A stretch of DNA of 41,318 bases, from assembly GCA_937920495.1 (NCBI GenBank), contig CALEUQ010000043.1:1-41318 (forward strand), in the 5' to 3' direction. Origin of the DNA: an uncultured bacterium. Its GTDB lineage: Bacteria; Spirochaetota; UBA4802; UB4802. The position numbers were made by a program, and so were the translations under genes. Below are positions 9,814 through 18,680 of the stretch, one piece after another. The notes under the pieces were generated by a model. It had not been told where the DNA came from. It did not search any database and worked only from the letters and a program-made list of their open reading frames with translations. The first letter of the stretch is position 1. Every line of letters starts with the position of its first letter.

Positions 9814-10266
9814 TCACCCCTTCACCTGAGCTCTTTTTATTTCTTCCAGAATGTAGTGGCGAACCGTATATTTATCACTTAATGATATTGCCTGTTTGCC
9901 TTTTTTGCTTTTGGGATTAATAAGAATGGGTCCCTGTAGATTGGCTGTCATTTGGGAAGGGTCTTCTGGTATGGTAACTATCGCAAAAACTATCACCTCA
10001 TCCTTGCTTTTTGCACCTATATCCTCTAAATCTTCCGGCAACACATCAAGTTCATACTGCACCATAAAATCTATCGGGCGTATAATCACAAACGCCAGAT
10101 CTGGCTCGTCATACGCCTGTAGCCACTTAAACGGAGACTTTTCATTTGCATCCAGAATTACAAATTTTTTAATATCCTCAAAGCCGTAAATGCCTTCAGG
10201 GAAATCAATAATCTGCCGTTCATCAACTTCAATCTGCCCAAATGGTTTTGTTACTATTGTAACCAA
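9814..10266 (-). CDS. fliW: Flagellar assembly factor FliW (CsrA antagonist)
   Basis: About 150 residues with typical FliW features: [29 protein letters not shown], then [21 protein letters not shown], and [16 protein letters not shown]. FliW binds CsrA and is displaced by flagellin, linking filament assembly to translation. The start appears to be TTG at 10266: AGAGG lies 8 bp upstream, and family members begin close to this point. The GTG at 10275 directly abuts the ribosome site and is less likely. It lies between flgL (24 bp gap) and csrA (4 bp gap). Confidence 0.95.
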   Translation of the reverse strand: MVTIVTKPFGQIEVDERQIIDFPEGIYGFEDIKKFVILDANEKSPFKWLQAYDEPDLAFVIIRPIDFMVQYELDVLPEDLEDIGAKSKDEVIVFAIVTIPEDPSQMTANLQGPILINPKSKKGKQAISLSDKYTVRHYILEEIKRAQVKG

Positions 10267-10290
10267 CGGTAGCACCTCTTTTTAGTGTTA

Positions 10291-11553
10291 TTATCGCAGG
10301 AAATCCATTAGTGTTGGCTTTATTGACCGTGCGCCAACTGCCAGCGCATAGTTATGTACTGATTCAAGCCATCTGAAATTCATAATGGTTTCAGGGAAAT
10401 CAATCCCTTCAGATTTTGCCAGTATGTCAAGAATATTGCTCTTTGCATATTCAGATCGTTTTGCCAGCTCATCCACACGATTCTCCTTTGCACCAACTGC
10501 AGCAATGTGGCGCAACACATTGTCAAGTGCCATATCAATAAGCCCTAAATCACGACCGCCAACTAGCTCCTGATCACCGCGCACAAGATCATCTCGCAGT
10601 TGTATCACCATGTCAAAAATTGACATGCCGCTTATTGATACGGTGGGGTCAATATTGTTTGGCGGATTTGGAAAATCAGGATTTACCATGCCGGCATCGC
10701 GCAAAAACGTACCACTGCCTTCATCCTCAAGCCATATCGCATGCGGCACCGTTGTTTCAAGAACCAGGTTATTTCGTGCACCAATTGAAGCACGTACGCT
10801 TAAACCTGCATTGTTTATCTTATCAATTATCATATCAATGGTATCGCCTGCAGCCACCTGAATTGATACGCCATCAATTTTAAATGACTGTGTGGCAAGC
10901 GCTCTGTATTGTGATACGTCCTTGTTGGCCGACAGCACCTGATTTGTTGCCCAGAATGCCCAGTTGCCCGGCACATTCACATCCAGATATTCTCCGTGTG
11001 CAACTTCGCGCAGTATCTTGCCGATGTTGCCGCGATACTGCACGCCTATCATGGCATTGCCCTGGTTGCCTGCAGTAAGCGTCTGGTAGATTGGGACAAA
11101 CGGATCGGGTATATTCTCAGTGCCTGTCTGATAGCCGCCAAAGATGGGCTTACCTGTGGCCCCCCTGATATTGGCGATGTTTACAAGCTCTTCAAGCATC
11201 TGATTAATCTCAGTTGCTGCGGCTTCTTTTCGTTCAAATGAAGTGTAGATGCCGTGTGCACCCTGCACTGCCAGCACGCGCAGACGCTGAAAGATGCGTA
11301 TTACTGATTGCAGAGCAGAGTCCACTTCACTTAATTTTGACTTTGATTCATCAATATTCTTGATATACTGCTCTATTTCAACCAGTGCTGTCTTGTACAG
11401 CATCTGATTGGTAGCAGCAACAGGATTATCACGAGGAAACTGCACGTTTTTCCCCGTAGCAAGCATATCCTGCATTTTATCCATTTCCTGCTGATGCTTG
11501 TTCAGGTTATAGATCATTGTATTGTTAATCATCTGATTGGTTACACGTTGCAT
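10291..11553 (-). CDS. flgL: Flagellar hook-associated protein 3 (FlgL)
   Basis: This 420-residue protein has the flagellin-like N-terminal coiled-coil (RVTNQMINNTMIYNLNKHQQ, then ATGKNVQFPRDNPVAA) and the matching C-terminal helix (ENRVDELAKRSEYAKSN, then NYALAVGARSIKPTLMDFLR). FlgL forms the junction between hook and filament; in spirochaetes this lies in the periplasm. At 420 residues it is longer than the E. coli protein (317), the extra length being in the central beta domains. The ribosome site (AGGGGG) sits in the last codons of flgK, and the intergenic gap is only 3 bp. Confidence 0.95.
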   Translation of the reverse strand: MQRVTNQMINNTMIYNLNKHQQEMDKMQDMLATGKNVQFPRDNPVAATNQMLYKTALVEIEQYIKNIDESKSKLSEVDSALQSVIRIFQRLRVLAVQGAHGIYTSFERKEAAATEINQMLEELVNIANIRGATGKPIFGGYQTGTENIPDPFVPIYQTLTAGNQGNAMIGVQYRGNIGKILREVAHGEYLDVNVPGNWAFWATNQVLSANKDVSQYRALATQSFKIDGVSIQVAAGDTIDMIIDKINNAGLSVRASIGARNNLVLETTVPHAIWLEDEGSGTFLRDAGMVNPDFPNPPNNIDPTVSISGMSIFDMVIQLRDDLVRGDQELVGGRDLGLIDMALDNVLRHIAAVGAKENRVDELAKRSEYAKSNILDILAKSEGIDFPETIMNFRWLESVHNYALAVGARSIKPTLMDFLR

Positions 11554-11556
11554 GGC

Positions 11557-13467
11557 TTATACCCCCTGGCCTAATTTAATGATCGTTTCCAGCATCCTGT
11601 CAATCATGGCAATCACACGCGCTGAAGCATTGTAGCCGTGCTGGAACTGTACCATATGTGCCATCTCTTCATCCAGGTTGATTCCCGAAACTGACTGGCG
11701 CAGATTGTAAAGATTTTTTAACAGTGTTTCCTGGCTTGCAATGCGGTCTTTTGCTTCTTCACCCTGAGCACCAATGCGTGAAATAAGCGATGTATAGAAA
11801 TCGTTGAACGTTGCATTTGAATCTATCATAGCGTGCTTATGCTTCAGTGCTGCCATCGCAAGTGCGTTGCTGCCATCACCAACACCATTTGATGTATTAA
11901 CATCGCCGGTTCCACCTACATCCTTGCCTTTTGCAGCAGCAATTGAATCAATATCGTACTTTATTGTTTCATCAATATCCATATATGACGCGGGATTAAA
12001 CATCGGCGTGATAGTGATATGTTCACGCGATGCAATAATCTTTCGTATATCATCAACCCGCCGGTAATCAAATGCACCCTGCGGCCCTGATTCTTTCAGA
12101 ATACCTGCATACCCCACCAGAAGCTGGCCAGAGTCTTCCAGGTGACGGATAATAAAATTTTTCTTATTGGTATCTTCGGCGATAGTAGCTTTGAAAGCTA
12201 ACTGACTGTTGTGATTGATGTACCCCACAATTCCAATCTTTGCATCATTGACACGTTTGATGACATCAAGCAGTGTGTCGGTAGCATAATAGTTTATCCT
12301 GATTTCCTGCTCCATAGCATTGTTCTTCACAAAGGTAAGCGTTCCCGTAATCCCGATTGCAGCTGATGCATCAACCTTATTGTTGCCGGAAATTTTAAAC
12401 AGGGCGGTGACATCATAGATTCCATCATTGTTAAGGTCAAAGTTTCCTTCTACATTGTCGCTTACTGCAATATGCTTAAAGAAATTGTTATTTGTCTGGT
12501 TGTTCTTGCCAAATCCATCACGGTGCACCTCATTAATAAGGTCGGTCAGATTGATTGCAAATGCATTGACATCATTTATGTTCTGCTTGAGCACACCATC
12601 ACGTATTGAGATAAGCCCTGCCAGCTCGCCACTGTTAATATTGACATTAGTCAGTGTCTGTTTCCATAGTACCGTAAACATCCCGTCTTTTTCAGGATCT
12701 TCAATAGCAACAAGTGGTCTGAATACTTCGCCCTGCACCAGGTTTTCCGAACCTATATACACAATGAGCTCATCCTTATCGGTTCGGCTCACGTTTATAT
12801 TCACAAGCTGTGATAGTTTTTCAATCAATGCATCACGCTTGTCTTTAAGGTCATTGGGATTGTCGCCCAGTGCTTCTGCCTTCAATATGCGTTCATTCAA
12901 ATCCCTGATTGTCTGTGCATATTCGTTTATCTGCGCTACAGTATGGCCTATCTGCCTGTTTGCCTGTTTCTGAAGTTCGTATAATTTGCCATACACATAT
13001 TTCACTTCGTTTGCAAGTGCTATTGCTTTTTCCTTAACCACCTCACGAGTGGAACGCTCTTCGGGGTACTTTGACAACTCCTGGAAACCCTGCCACAACG
13101 CATCCAGCCGGCTGCGTATTGACTGTTCTGACGGCTCATTGTATACCATCTCAATCTGGTAGATAAAATCATTGCGCGCTTTCCAGTACCCAAAGGCCTG
13201 CTTTTCAACCATGATGCGATCATCTATAAACTCATCGCGTATGCGCTCAATAATTGCCACTTCGCTTCCCTGACCAATATTGCCGGGTTGATTGGCCCTG
13301 TTTAATGCTGGCACGTACAATGGATCAGATGCAGTTATCACCACACGCTGGCGAGAATATTCCTCGTTTGCAGCATTTGAGATGTTGTGCCCCGTCACAT
13401 GCAATGCCTGCTGGTGTGCAAGTAACCCTTTTTTGCCTATCTCTATTCCCATGAATGTTGAATTCAT
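11557..13467 (-). CDS. flgK: Flagellar hook-associated protein 1 (FlgK)
   Basis: About 636 residues. The N-terminus (FMGIEIGKKGLLAHQQAL, HVTGHNISNAANEEYSRQRV) is the diagnostic flagellar rod/hook-protein motif, and the C-terminus (GINLDEEMAHMVQFQHGYNASARVIAMIDRMLETII) is the FlgK/FlgE C-terminal domain. FlgK is the first hook-filament junction protein and is exported by the flagellar type III apparatus. I chose ATG 13467 because AGGTGG lies just upstream; the GTG at 13479 would overlap the flgN stop and has no site. It sits between its presumed chaperone flgN and its partner flgL. Confidence 0.96.
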   Translation of the reverse strand: MNSTFMGIEIGKKGLLAHQQALHVTGHNISNAANEEYSRQRVVITASDPLYVPALNRANQPGNIGQGSEVAIIERIRDEFIDDRIMVEKQAFGYWKARNDFIYQIEMVYNEPSEQSIRSRLDALWQGFQELSKYPEERSTREVVKEKAIALANEVKYVYGKLYELQKQANRQIGHTVAQINEYAQTIRDLNERILKAEALGDNPNDLKDKRDALIEKLSQLVNINVSRTDKDELIVYIGSENLVQGEVFRPLVAIEDPEKDGMFTVLWKQTLTNVNINSGELAGLISIRDGVLKQNINDVNAFAINLTDLINEVHRDGFGKNNQTNNNFFKHIAVSDNVEGNFDLNNDGIYDVTALFKISGNNKVDASAAIGITGTLTFVKNNAMEQEIRINYYATDTLLDVIKRVNDAKIGIVGYINHNSQLAFKATIAEDTNKKNFIIRHLEDSGQLLVGYAGILKESGPQGAFDYRRVDDIRKIIASREHITITPMFNPASYMDIDETIKYDIDSIAAAKGKDVGGTGDVNTSNGVGDGSNALAMAALKHKHAMIDSNATFNDFYTSLISRIGAQGEEAKDRIASQETLLKNLYNLRQSVSGINLDEEMAHMVQFQHGYNASARVIAMIDRMLETIIKLGQGV

Positions 13468-13475
13468 ATACCACC

Positions 13476-13970
13476 TCACACCGTTTTATTCATTAATACT
13501 GACCCGCTGGCACTGCGTTTTGTTAAGCCCTGTGGCCCATACCCCGTTTCAACGGTTACCGCTTTTCGCAATGATGACAGGATGACATTGAAAAACTCTA
13601 AATTATCATTGATGAGTTTCTTATTGGTTTCATGAAGGCGTGAAAATTTTTCTATGATTCCTTTGAGCTCCTTAGCCCGCGCAATAAGATTCTCATTATC
13701 CTGCATCCGGGTTAGTGTAATAAAGTCTTTAAGAGTCATGTCTTTTGGCTGTACTACAGTGTGTGTGGCATGGGCTTTTATTAACTGCTGCCGTGACTTT
13801 TCCAGCTTTTCCAGATCAAGGATTAAGTTTTCTTGCTCTTTTGATAATGAAAAAAGCAAATCCCCATTGAAGGCTGTTATGGCTTCCTTTTTCTGTTCTT
13901 CCAGCTGTACTAAGCGGCTATATATATCTATCTCCTGTGAAATGATAGATTGCAGGGCTGAAATATTCAT
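13476..13970 (-). CDS. flgN: FlgN-family flagellar export chaperone
   Basis: A 164-residue, mostly helical protein with long heptad-rich helices (about 1-120) and the C-terminal ETGYGPQG motif near 144-151 that marks FlgN. FlgN keeps FlgK and FlgL soluble and delivers them to the export gate. Position directly before flgK supports the call, since sequence conservation in this family is low. The ribosome site AGGAGGGAG precedes ATG 13970. The 81-bp gap to the PilZ-like gene upstream contains TTCCGATAGT, which resembles half of a sigma-28 -10 element, but I found no properly spaced -35. Confidence 0.88.
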   Translation of the reverse strand: MNISALQSIISQEIDIYSRLVQLEEQKKEAITAFNGDLLFSLSKEQENLILDLEKLEKSRQQLIKAHATHTVVQPKDMTLKDFITLTRMQDNENLIARAKELKGIIEKFSRLHETNKKLINDNLEFFNVILSSLRKAVTVETGYGPQGLTKRSASGSVLMNKTV

Positions 13971-14051
13971 GAACTCCCTCCTTGGATATAAGGATACTAC
14001 TTTCTACTATCGGAATTTTCTTAAAGTTCATGAAGTTTTTTATCTGGCAGG

Positions 14052-15143
14052 TTATTCGGCCTTCATGCCAACGGATTCTAAATACTCATGGTAATGGACT
14101 TCACTCAATGCATCTATATCTTTAATCTGACAGCCAACCTTGATAACCTTATTTTCCATCAATGTAATGTTGCGTACCATACACAACACATTGGCTCTGG
14201 AACCATTTGGCAGCAAAATATCCCCAATGACATAACTTCCTTCTTTAAAATACCGTATATACTTTCTTTCCCTGAACACGATGCCTATGCCACCGAATGA
14301 CGCATCAGCAATAAGCAGGCGGTCCGTTTCGGGGATAAAAAGCTTATTTTTTTTGAAAAGCTCGTCAGCCACAACACCCAATCGCTTTATTACCGAGAAC
14401 ATACCATCACTTAGCGGTTTGTCACTGTTAACCTGTATGTAGCCATAGGGAATCTTGCCATGGTACAACACCGGCACTGCAATCTCAGCTATTAAGTTCT
14501 TTCTGTTTTGAAGCATGTAGTCTTTTGCATAGATTTCGTTTATATACATATTGAACAGTTTCTCATTTTTTGGTTCAGGCTGAGCATTCATATTAGCAAC
14601 AAAGATAGGCATGGGATTGCTATAAAAATACTTCATTCGCGGATCAGCCATTCCCTCATTTAAGAAATATATTCGTACATAGGGAAAGCGTTTTTCCAGA
14701 TCAAACCGTAAAATTTCTTTCACATTATCAACTTTTTTGAGCGATAGCGCCAGCGAATTCTGCAATATATAATCAGAAATAATATTTGTGATAAATAATA
14801 CTGACTTTCCTGTACCAAACTCTATTCTTTCTTCTTTGCGGGGGGTTGAAATTATCTGAAACTGTACAGGATAAAAAACATACATATCGTCAACATCTTT
14901 TTCTTTCAATTTAAACACGCCATTTACCAGATAACTATCTTTACGGGTTAAGATAACACATGAATCAGGCATATTTTTTACATAGGGAATTTTAAATGCA
15001 ACAATGCCATCAGCAAAACCCATATAGACTATCTTTAAATCACCACTGGCAGTTCGTAAATACACATCATTATTAGCAAAAAAAAGTGAGAAAATTTTGG
15101 GAAATTGACTTTTATCGGTTATTGTTTGTATTTGTTCTGCCAT
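14052..15143 (-). CDS. DUF1577/PilZ-like protein, probable c-di-GMP-responsive regulator
   Basis: 363 residues, resembling the Leptospira DUF1577 group. Residues 1-110 are YcgR-like beta structure and contain RKEER at 102-106, matching the RxxxR half of the PilZ ligand motif. The middle (about 215-265, IAEIAVPVLYHGKIPYGYIQV) is GAF-like. The C-terminal part carries DASFGG at 280-285, matching the DxSxxG half, followed by PilZ-like strands. In classic PilZ domains the two halves are about 20-35 residues apart, here about 175. It lies immediately upstream of flgN on the same strand, so coupling of cyclic-di-GMP to motility is plausible. The ribosome site is AGAAGG. Confidence 0.65.
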   Translation of the reverse strand: MAEQIQTITDKSQFPKIFSLFFANNDVYLRTASGDLKIVYMGFADGIVAFKIPYVKNMPDSCVILTRKDSYLVNGVFKLKEKDVDDMYVFYPVQFQIISTPRKEERIEFGTGKSVLFITNIISDYILQNSLALSLKKVDNVKEILRFDLEKRFPYVRIYFLNEGMADPRMKYFYSNPMPIFVANMNAQPEPKNEKLFNMYINEIYAKDYMLQNRKNLIAEIAVPVLYHGKIPYGYIQVNSDKPLSDGMFSVIKRLGVVADELFKKNKLFIPETDRLLIADASFGGIGIVFRERKYIRYFKEGSYVIGDILLPNGSRANVLCMVRNITLMENKVIKVGCQIKDIDALSEVHYHEYLESVGMKAE

Positions 15144-15324
15144 AACACAACCTTCTGGTAATGGTTACTTTGCCTATTTTAGTACAACCGGACTGTTTTT
15201 CAACAATTTTTTACTTTAGTAATATTCCAACCACAATGAATATGCCTGGTTTCCCATCAACAAAAAATTCTGACTCAAATTTTTTCTATTGGTGTAACTA
15301 TTGCCAAAAATATATTTTACATAA

Positions 15325-15354
15325 AATCTACTATCTGTATACTTAAAAAGTCAA
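15325..15354 (-). promoter_or_regulatory. Candidate sigma-70 promoter for the PilZ/flagellar run
   Basis: On the minus strand TTGACT (15354-15349) is followed after 18 bp by TAGATT (15330-15325). It would give a leader of about 175 nt before the PilZ-like gene. This is the best match I see in the 250-bp divergent gap. Confidence 0.35.
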
Positions 15355-15407
15355 CGTAGTATTTTTATAAATTAAACATGTGATTTTAACATAATTTGCA
15401 TACAATT

Positions 15408-16208
15408 ATGAAAAATTATATAAAAGCTGCGTATATCTTTTCAATCCTTCCACAACACATAAAAAGCCGTTGCCTTACATTACTCGATATGCATCAGCGT
15501 GCATTGCTGGAAAAAGGCCTTGTACACATCACGGCATTGACACCAAAACAACAGATAGCAATACTTGCCGAAAGTATCAATTATCTTGAAAGGTTACAAC
15601 GGTATCAACGACACCTACTGGATATCAGTATATTCATCTCGCTTATCATTTTTTGTGCCATTGTTATTACATCTGCGATAGTTGGCCGCGGATGGTATGC
15701 CACTCAAAATACATTCATGTATATACTACAGAATGGGGGGCTACACGCATTGCTGCTACCTTTTGTCATAGTGTATGCTCAAAAAGTTATGCAAAAACCT
15801 TTCGTAGTACTCATAAAACCTTCCCATATTATGTATGATGTATCTATAAGCTTTATAGCGGCAATTGCAATAATCATTATATTTATGGTAACTATCCCAC
15901 ATCACGCAGTAGTATTTTCGCTTACATCACTAATTGCATTGTTTTTTGCTATAACCGCAGTACCGGTTGCTGAAGAGCTGTTTTTCAGAGGAATACTGTT
16001 TTTACACGGTGGATCTGGCTATGGGTATATCCCATCATGGTTTTTTGCTTCTTTTGTTTTTGCAAGCATACACCTGCCCCAAACACCACTGGAATTTGGC
16101 GCATATTTTGTATGCAGCAGTATATTGTGTGCAGTAGCATATAAATATTCATTGTGTGCAAGTATATTGTCCCACATGCTTTCAAATACCATACTCTTTA
16201 TGCTATAA
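15408..16208 (+). CDS. CPBP-family intramembrane glutamic protease (CAAX protease-like)
   Basis: About 266 residues. The first ~70 are soluble and helical, then six or so hydrophobic helices. The three CPBP motifs are present: EELFFRG (Glu189, Glu190, Arg194), FASFVFASIHLP, and SHMLSN near the C-terminus. Relatives are Rce1-like membrane proteases or self-immunity/anchoring proteins. I prefer ATG 15408; a TTG at 15396 would add four residues, and neither has a clear ribosome site. It is a single gene on the plus strand, divergent from the PilZ-like gene and convergent with the histidine kinase. Its substrate is unknown. Confidence 0.8.
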   Translation: MKNYIKAAYIFSILPQHIKSRCLTLLDMHQRALLEKGLVHITALTPKQQIAILAESINYLERLQRYQRHLLDISIFISLIIFCAIVITSAIVGRGWYATQNTFMYILQNGGLHALLLPFVIVYAQKVMQKPFVVLIKPSHIMYDVSISFIAAIAIIIIFMVTIPHHAVVFSLTSLIALFFAITAVPVAEELFFRGILFLHGGSGYGYIPSWFFASFVFASIHLPQTPLEFGAYFVCSSILCAVAYKYSLCASILSHMLSNTILFML

Positions 16209-16231
16209 TACATTGATTACCATACCACCAT

Positions 16232-16352
16232 ACCAGGCTTGACTCAGAATCTTTAGATCCTGAATCGAGTTCAGGATGACACGCCATGGAATCGAGCCTG
16301 TCCCGATGCAAATCGGGGCCTGTCCCGATGTAAATCGGGGCCTGGATGACAC
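16232..16352. repeat. Intergenic palindromic repeat with two 22-bp tandem units
   Basis: Between the protease and the kinase lies GATCCTGAATC....CAGGATGAC followed by two tandem 22-bp units (16297-16318 and 16319-16340) differing at one base. Each unit is itself palindromic (TCCCGAT..ATCGGG). Related copies occur at 32685-32803 and in remnant form at 39340-39415. Confidence 0.8.
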
Positions 16353-16368
16353 AATTTTGTGGTATGCT

Positions 16369-18273
16369 TCAACACTGTAGGGCAGGGAGATACAAACTTA
16401 TCGTAGTACCTTTACCCAATGAAGAGTCAACATGAACAAAACCGCCGGCATTAATGATGGATGAATATACCATTGAAAGCCCCAGGCCCGTCCCTATTGA
16501 TTTATCCTTGGTTGAAAAGAAAGGTTCAAATATGTGCTGTTGTGTTTCCTGGTCCATGCCAACACCATCATCTGTAATTGAAATAATGGCATATTCAACC
16601 GATGGTTTAGCCTCTGGATGAACTGCAGCAATATGATCCGGACATTTACCTTTAGAACATCCCACCGTTACTGTGCCACCTGGATTTCCTTCTTTACGCA
16701 TGAGTGTCACAGCATGCGATGCATTGATACAACAATTGATAACAGCCTGTGTCAATAAAACTCTGTCAACAGCAACATATATTGCATCAGGTGGTATGCT
16801 ATATGTGACAGTAATCGTTTTTGGGAAACTGGCACTGCAAATTTTTTTTACATCATGTAATACATCCTGTACCACAACATTTTCCACATTACCTGCAGTT
16901 TTTCGGGAAATACTGAGCAGTTTTTTTACCAGCTCTGAAGCCTGCGATGCTGAAAACAACGCTGCATCCAGAGATTGTTTGAATGACTGCGTAGAATCAT
17001 AATCTTTTTTTTCCAGATAAATGATGGCAAGGTTAATGTTGCCAATGATACTGGTGAGCATATTATTAAAATCGTGTGCAATTCCACCGGCCAGTGTTGC
17101 TATCGCTTCCATTTTCTGAAACTGAAGCATATGCTTCTGGAACTGCTCACGATCATTCTCATATTTTACTATCTCCGTTATATCCTTTATGATGGAAAGT
17201 ATAAAATTCCTGTCACCAATCGTAATGACTATCAGTGCCACTTCAGTCCAGAAATCCTGACCGTTTTTGTGCCTGTGTACCCATCTGAACGGCTGTACGT
17301 TTCTTTGCATTGCGTGTATAATCTTCTCATTTGCCAGCATTCGTGAGTCCTGCCCATCAGGTTGAATCTGTGGCGATAAATCTGCAGGATGCAGTCCTAT
17401 AATCTCTTCTTTACTATACCCAAACATCTGTTCAACAGCCGCGTTACAATCAACAATGCCATTCTCATCAACTAACATTAATCCATCTGAAAATTCTTCA
17501 AATACTGCTTTAAACCGCTTTTCACTTGCTTCCAGTGCTTTCTGCAACTGCCGTTCTCGGGTAATATCATGCACCACTGCCATAATTAATGTTTCATCAG
17601 ATATAGCAACCAGCGAAAGGTGAACTTTAAGCCACATCAATTCACCAGTCTTCCTGCATGCACTCCACTCAAATGCATGCGCGCCATGGATAACTGCGGT
17701 ATCAATATGTTTCATGGCATGTGCCATAGTAAATGCAGTATCAGGTGGATAGGCTATGGAGGGATTTTCATTCATTAATTCATCCCGTGAATAGCCAAAC
17801 AACTTTGTTGCAGCCAGATTGACATCACGCACCGCTCCTGTATGAATATCATGTAAAAATACAGCATACGGAATTGTTTCAAATATATCGTGGTAATGTG
17901 TCAGAGCATAGGGATACTGCTTCACACTGGCAAGGTTTTCCTTTTGATCAGAATAATCTGTTCCAAGTAAAATTGCTTCAACATCTTTCAGCAATTCTTG
18001 CGATGTGAGCATGGTGTAATGTGAATTTTCTTTTCTATATATCACGGGCAGTACCGGTACATTACTCCACCGCACAATATCAAGATATAACAAAAAGTCA
18101 TCCTCACTGTGCATACCAACATCAAACAGGATAATATCCGGTTTAGCCATTGAAATAGCATCGCTATCACAGTGTGCACGTTCCAGTAGTGTAAGCTCAA
18201 AACCTTTCTGTAAAAAGACCTCTCGCAACTGTTCAAGTAGGTTTTTATTCAACAACAACACATTTAACACCAT
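16369..18273 (-). CDS. Receiver-like/PAS/PAS histidine kinase
   Basis: About 634 residues from the ATG at 18273, which has GAGGT upstream; the frame extends to 18336 without a better site. Residues 1-~110 look like a response-regulator receiver fold (DIILFDVG holds the likely phospho-Asp) but the later conserved receiver residues are weak. Two PAS domains follow (about 135-260 and 265-385; FGYSRDEL and FGYSKEEI, each with ITRE/ITEI ends). The kinase core has the H-box GGIAHDFNNML with His400, the N-box INCCINASHAV, DDGVGMD and GTGLGLSMVY. No membrane segment is visible, so it is cytosolic. No cognate regulator is adjacent. It probably senses a small ligand or redox state through PAS; the signal is unknown. 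Confidence 0.9.
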   Translation of the reverse strand: MVLNVLLLNKNLLEQLREVFLQKGFELTLLERAHCDSDAISMAKPDIILFDVGMHSEDDFLLYLDIVRWSNVPVLPVIYRKENSHYTMLTSQELLKDVEAILLGTDYSDQKENLASVKQYPYALTHYHDIFETIPYAVFLHDIHTGAVRDVNLAATKLFGYSRDELMNENPSIAYPPDTAFTMAHAMKHIDTAVIHGAHAFEWSACRKTGELMWLKVHLSLVAISDETLIMAVVHDITRERQLQKALEASEKRFKAVFEEFSDGLMLVDENGIVDCNAAVEQMFGYSKEEIIGLHPADLSPQIQPDGQDSRMLANEKIIHAMQRNVQPFRWVHRHKNGQDFWTEVALIVITIGDRNFILSIIKDITEIVKYENDREQFQKHMLQFQKMEAIATLAGGIAHDFNNMLTSIIGNINLAIIYLEKKDYDSTQSFKQSLDAALFSASQASELVKKLLSISRKTAGNVENVVVQDVLHDVKKICSASFPKTITVTYSIPPDAIYVAVDRVLLTQAVINCCINASHAVTLMRKEGNPGGTVTVGCSKGKCPDHIAAVHPEAKPSVEYAIISITDDGVGMDQETQQHIFEPFFSTKDKSIGTGLGLSMVYSSIINAGGFVHVDSSLGKGTTISLYLPALQC

Positions 18274-18420
18274 GTTTACCTCAATCCATAGGCATTTGCC
18301 TATAATCATTGTCAGCACAATTTCAATCAACAACAATTTTTGTTGTTTTCATTATGCTTTGTTATATGGTGATTTTTGCAGATATCAGAAAGGGAAATAA
18401 CATGAGATTAATGGTACGAT

Positions 18421-18444
18421 GTATAGTATTTGTAAATAGTATAC
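18421..18444. promoter_or_regulatory. Imperfect 24-bp palindrome upstream of the kinase gene
   Basis: GTATA-g-TATTT-gt-AAATA-g-TATAC, symmetric except at one paired position, lies about 150 bp upstream of the kinase start. It has the size and symmetry of a dimeric repressor site. No regulator is identified. The rest of the 18274-18530 gap is AT-rich and without a convincing gene. Confidence 0.35.
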
Positions 18445-18530
18445 AAACCCTGAAGTTTCTTTAGTTACTATCTCCATTAATCACCACTACCAATATAACT
18501 CATTTCCTGTATAAAACAACAAATTAAAAC

Positions 18531-18680
18531 ACCTTAAATTTAGCCTTCACATCAAGGCTTATTTAAGATTAAAGTACACTCGCCGCCTCCGGCGGCGCAG
18601 TTCTCATTATCCATACAATAATTTCAATCATCCAACAGTACTAAAATACCTTAAATTTAGCCTTCACATCAAGGCTTATT
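18531..18680. repeat. 33-bp exact direct repeat flanking a GC-rich palindrome
   Basis: The sequence 18531-18563 is identical to 18648-18680, 117 bp away. The second copy is the last coding stretch of the pseudo-phosphatase gene (encoding LDVKAKFKVF and its stop); the first copy could encode the same ten residues and stop but is outside the gene. Between them sits the palindrome CGCCGCC-TCC-GGCGGCG at 18581-18597, related to the mosaic elements at 25270 and 39247. This looks like insertion of a small palindromic element with duplication of the gene end. Confidence 0.85.

Noticed and set aside
12428-12973. 181-codon plus-strand frame opposite flgK
   Set aside because: It is a shadow of the well-supported flgK frame, Ser/Cys-rich, without ribosome site.
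13971-14051. Sigma-28 promoter before flgN
   Set aside because: TTCCGATAGT resembles a -10 element, but no TAAA-type -35 stands at the required distance.
18402-18464. A 20-codon plus-strand frame with an AGGGAAATAAC upstream sequence
   Set aside because: Too short, no conserved feature, overlaps the palindrome at 18421; chance is likely in AT-rich DNA.
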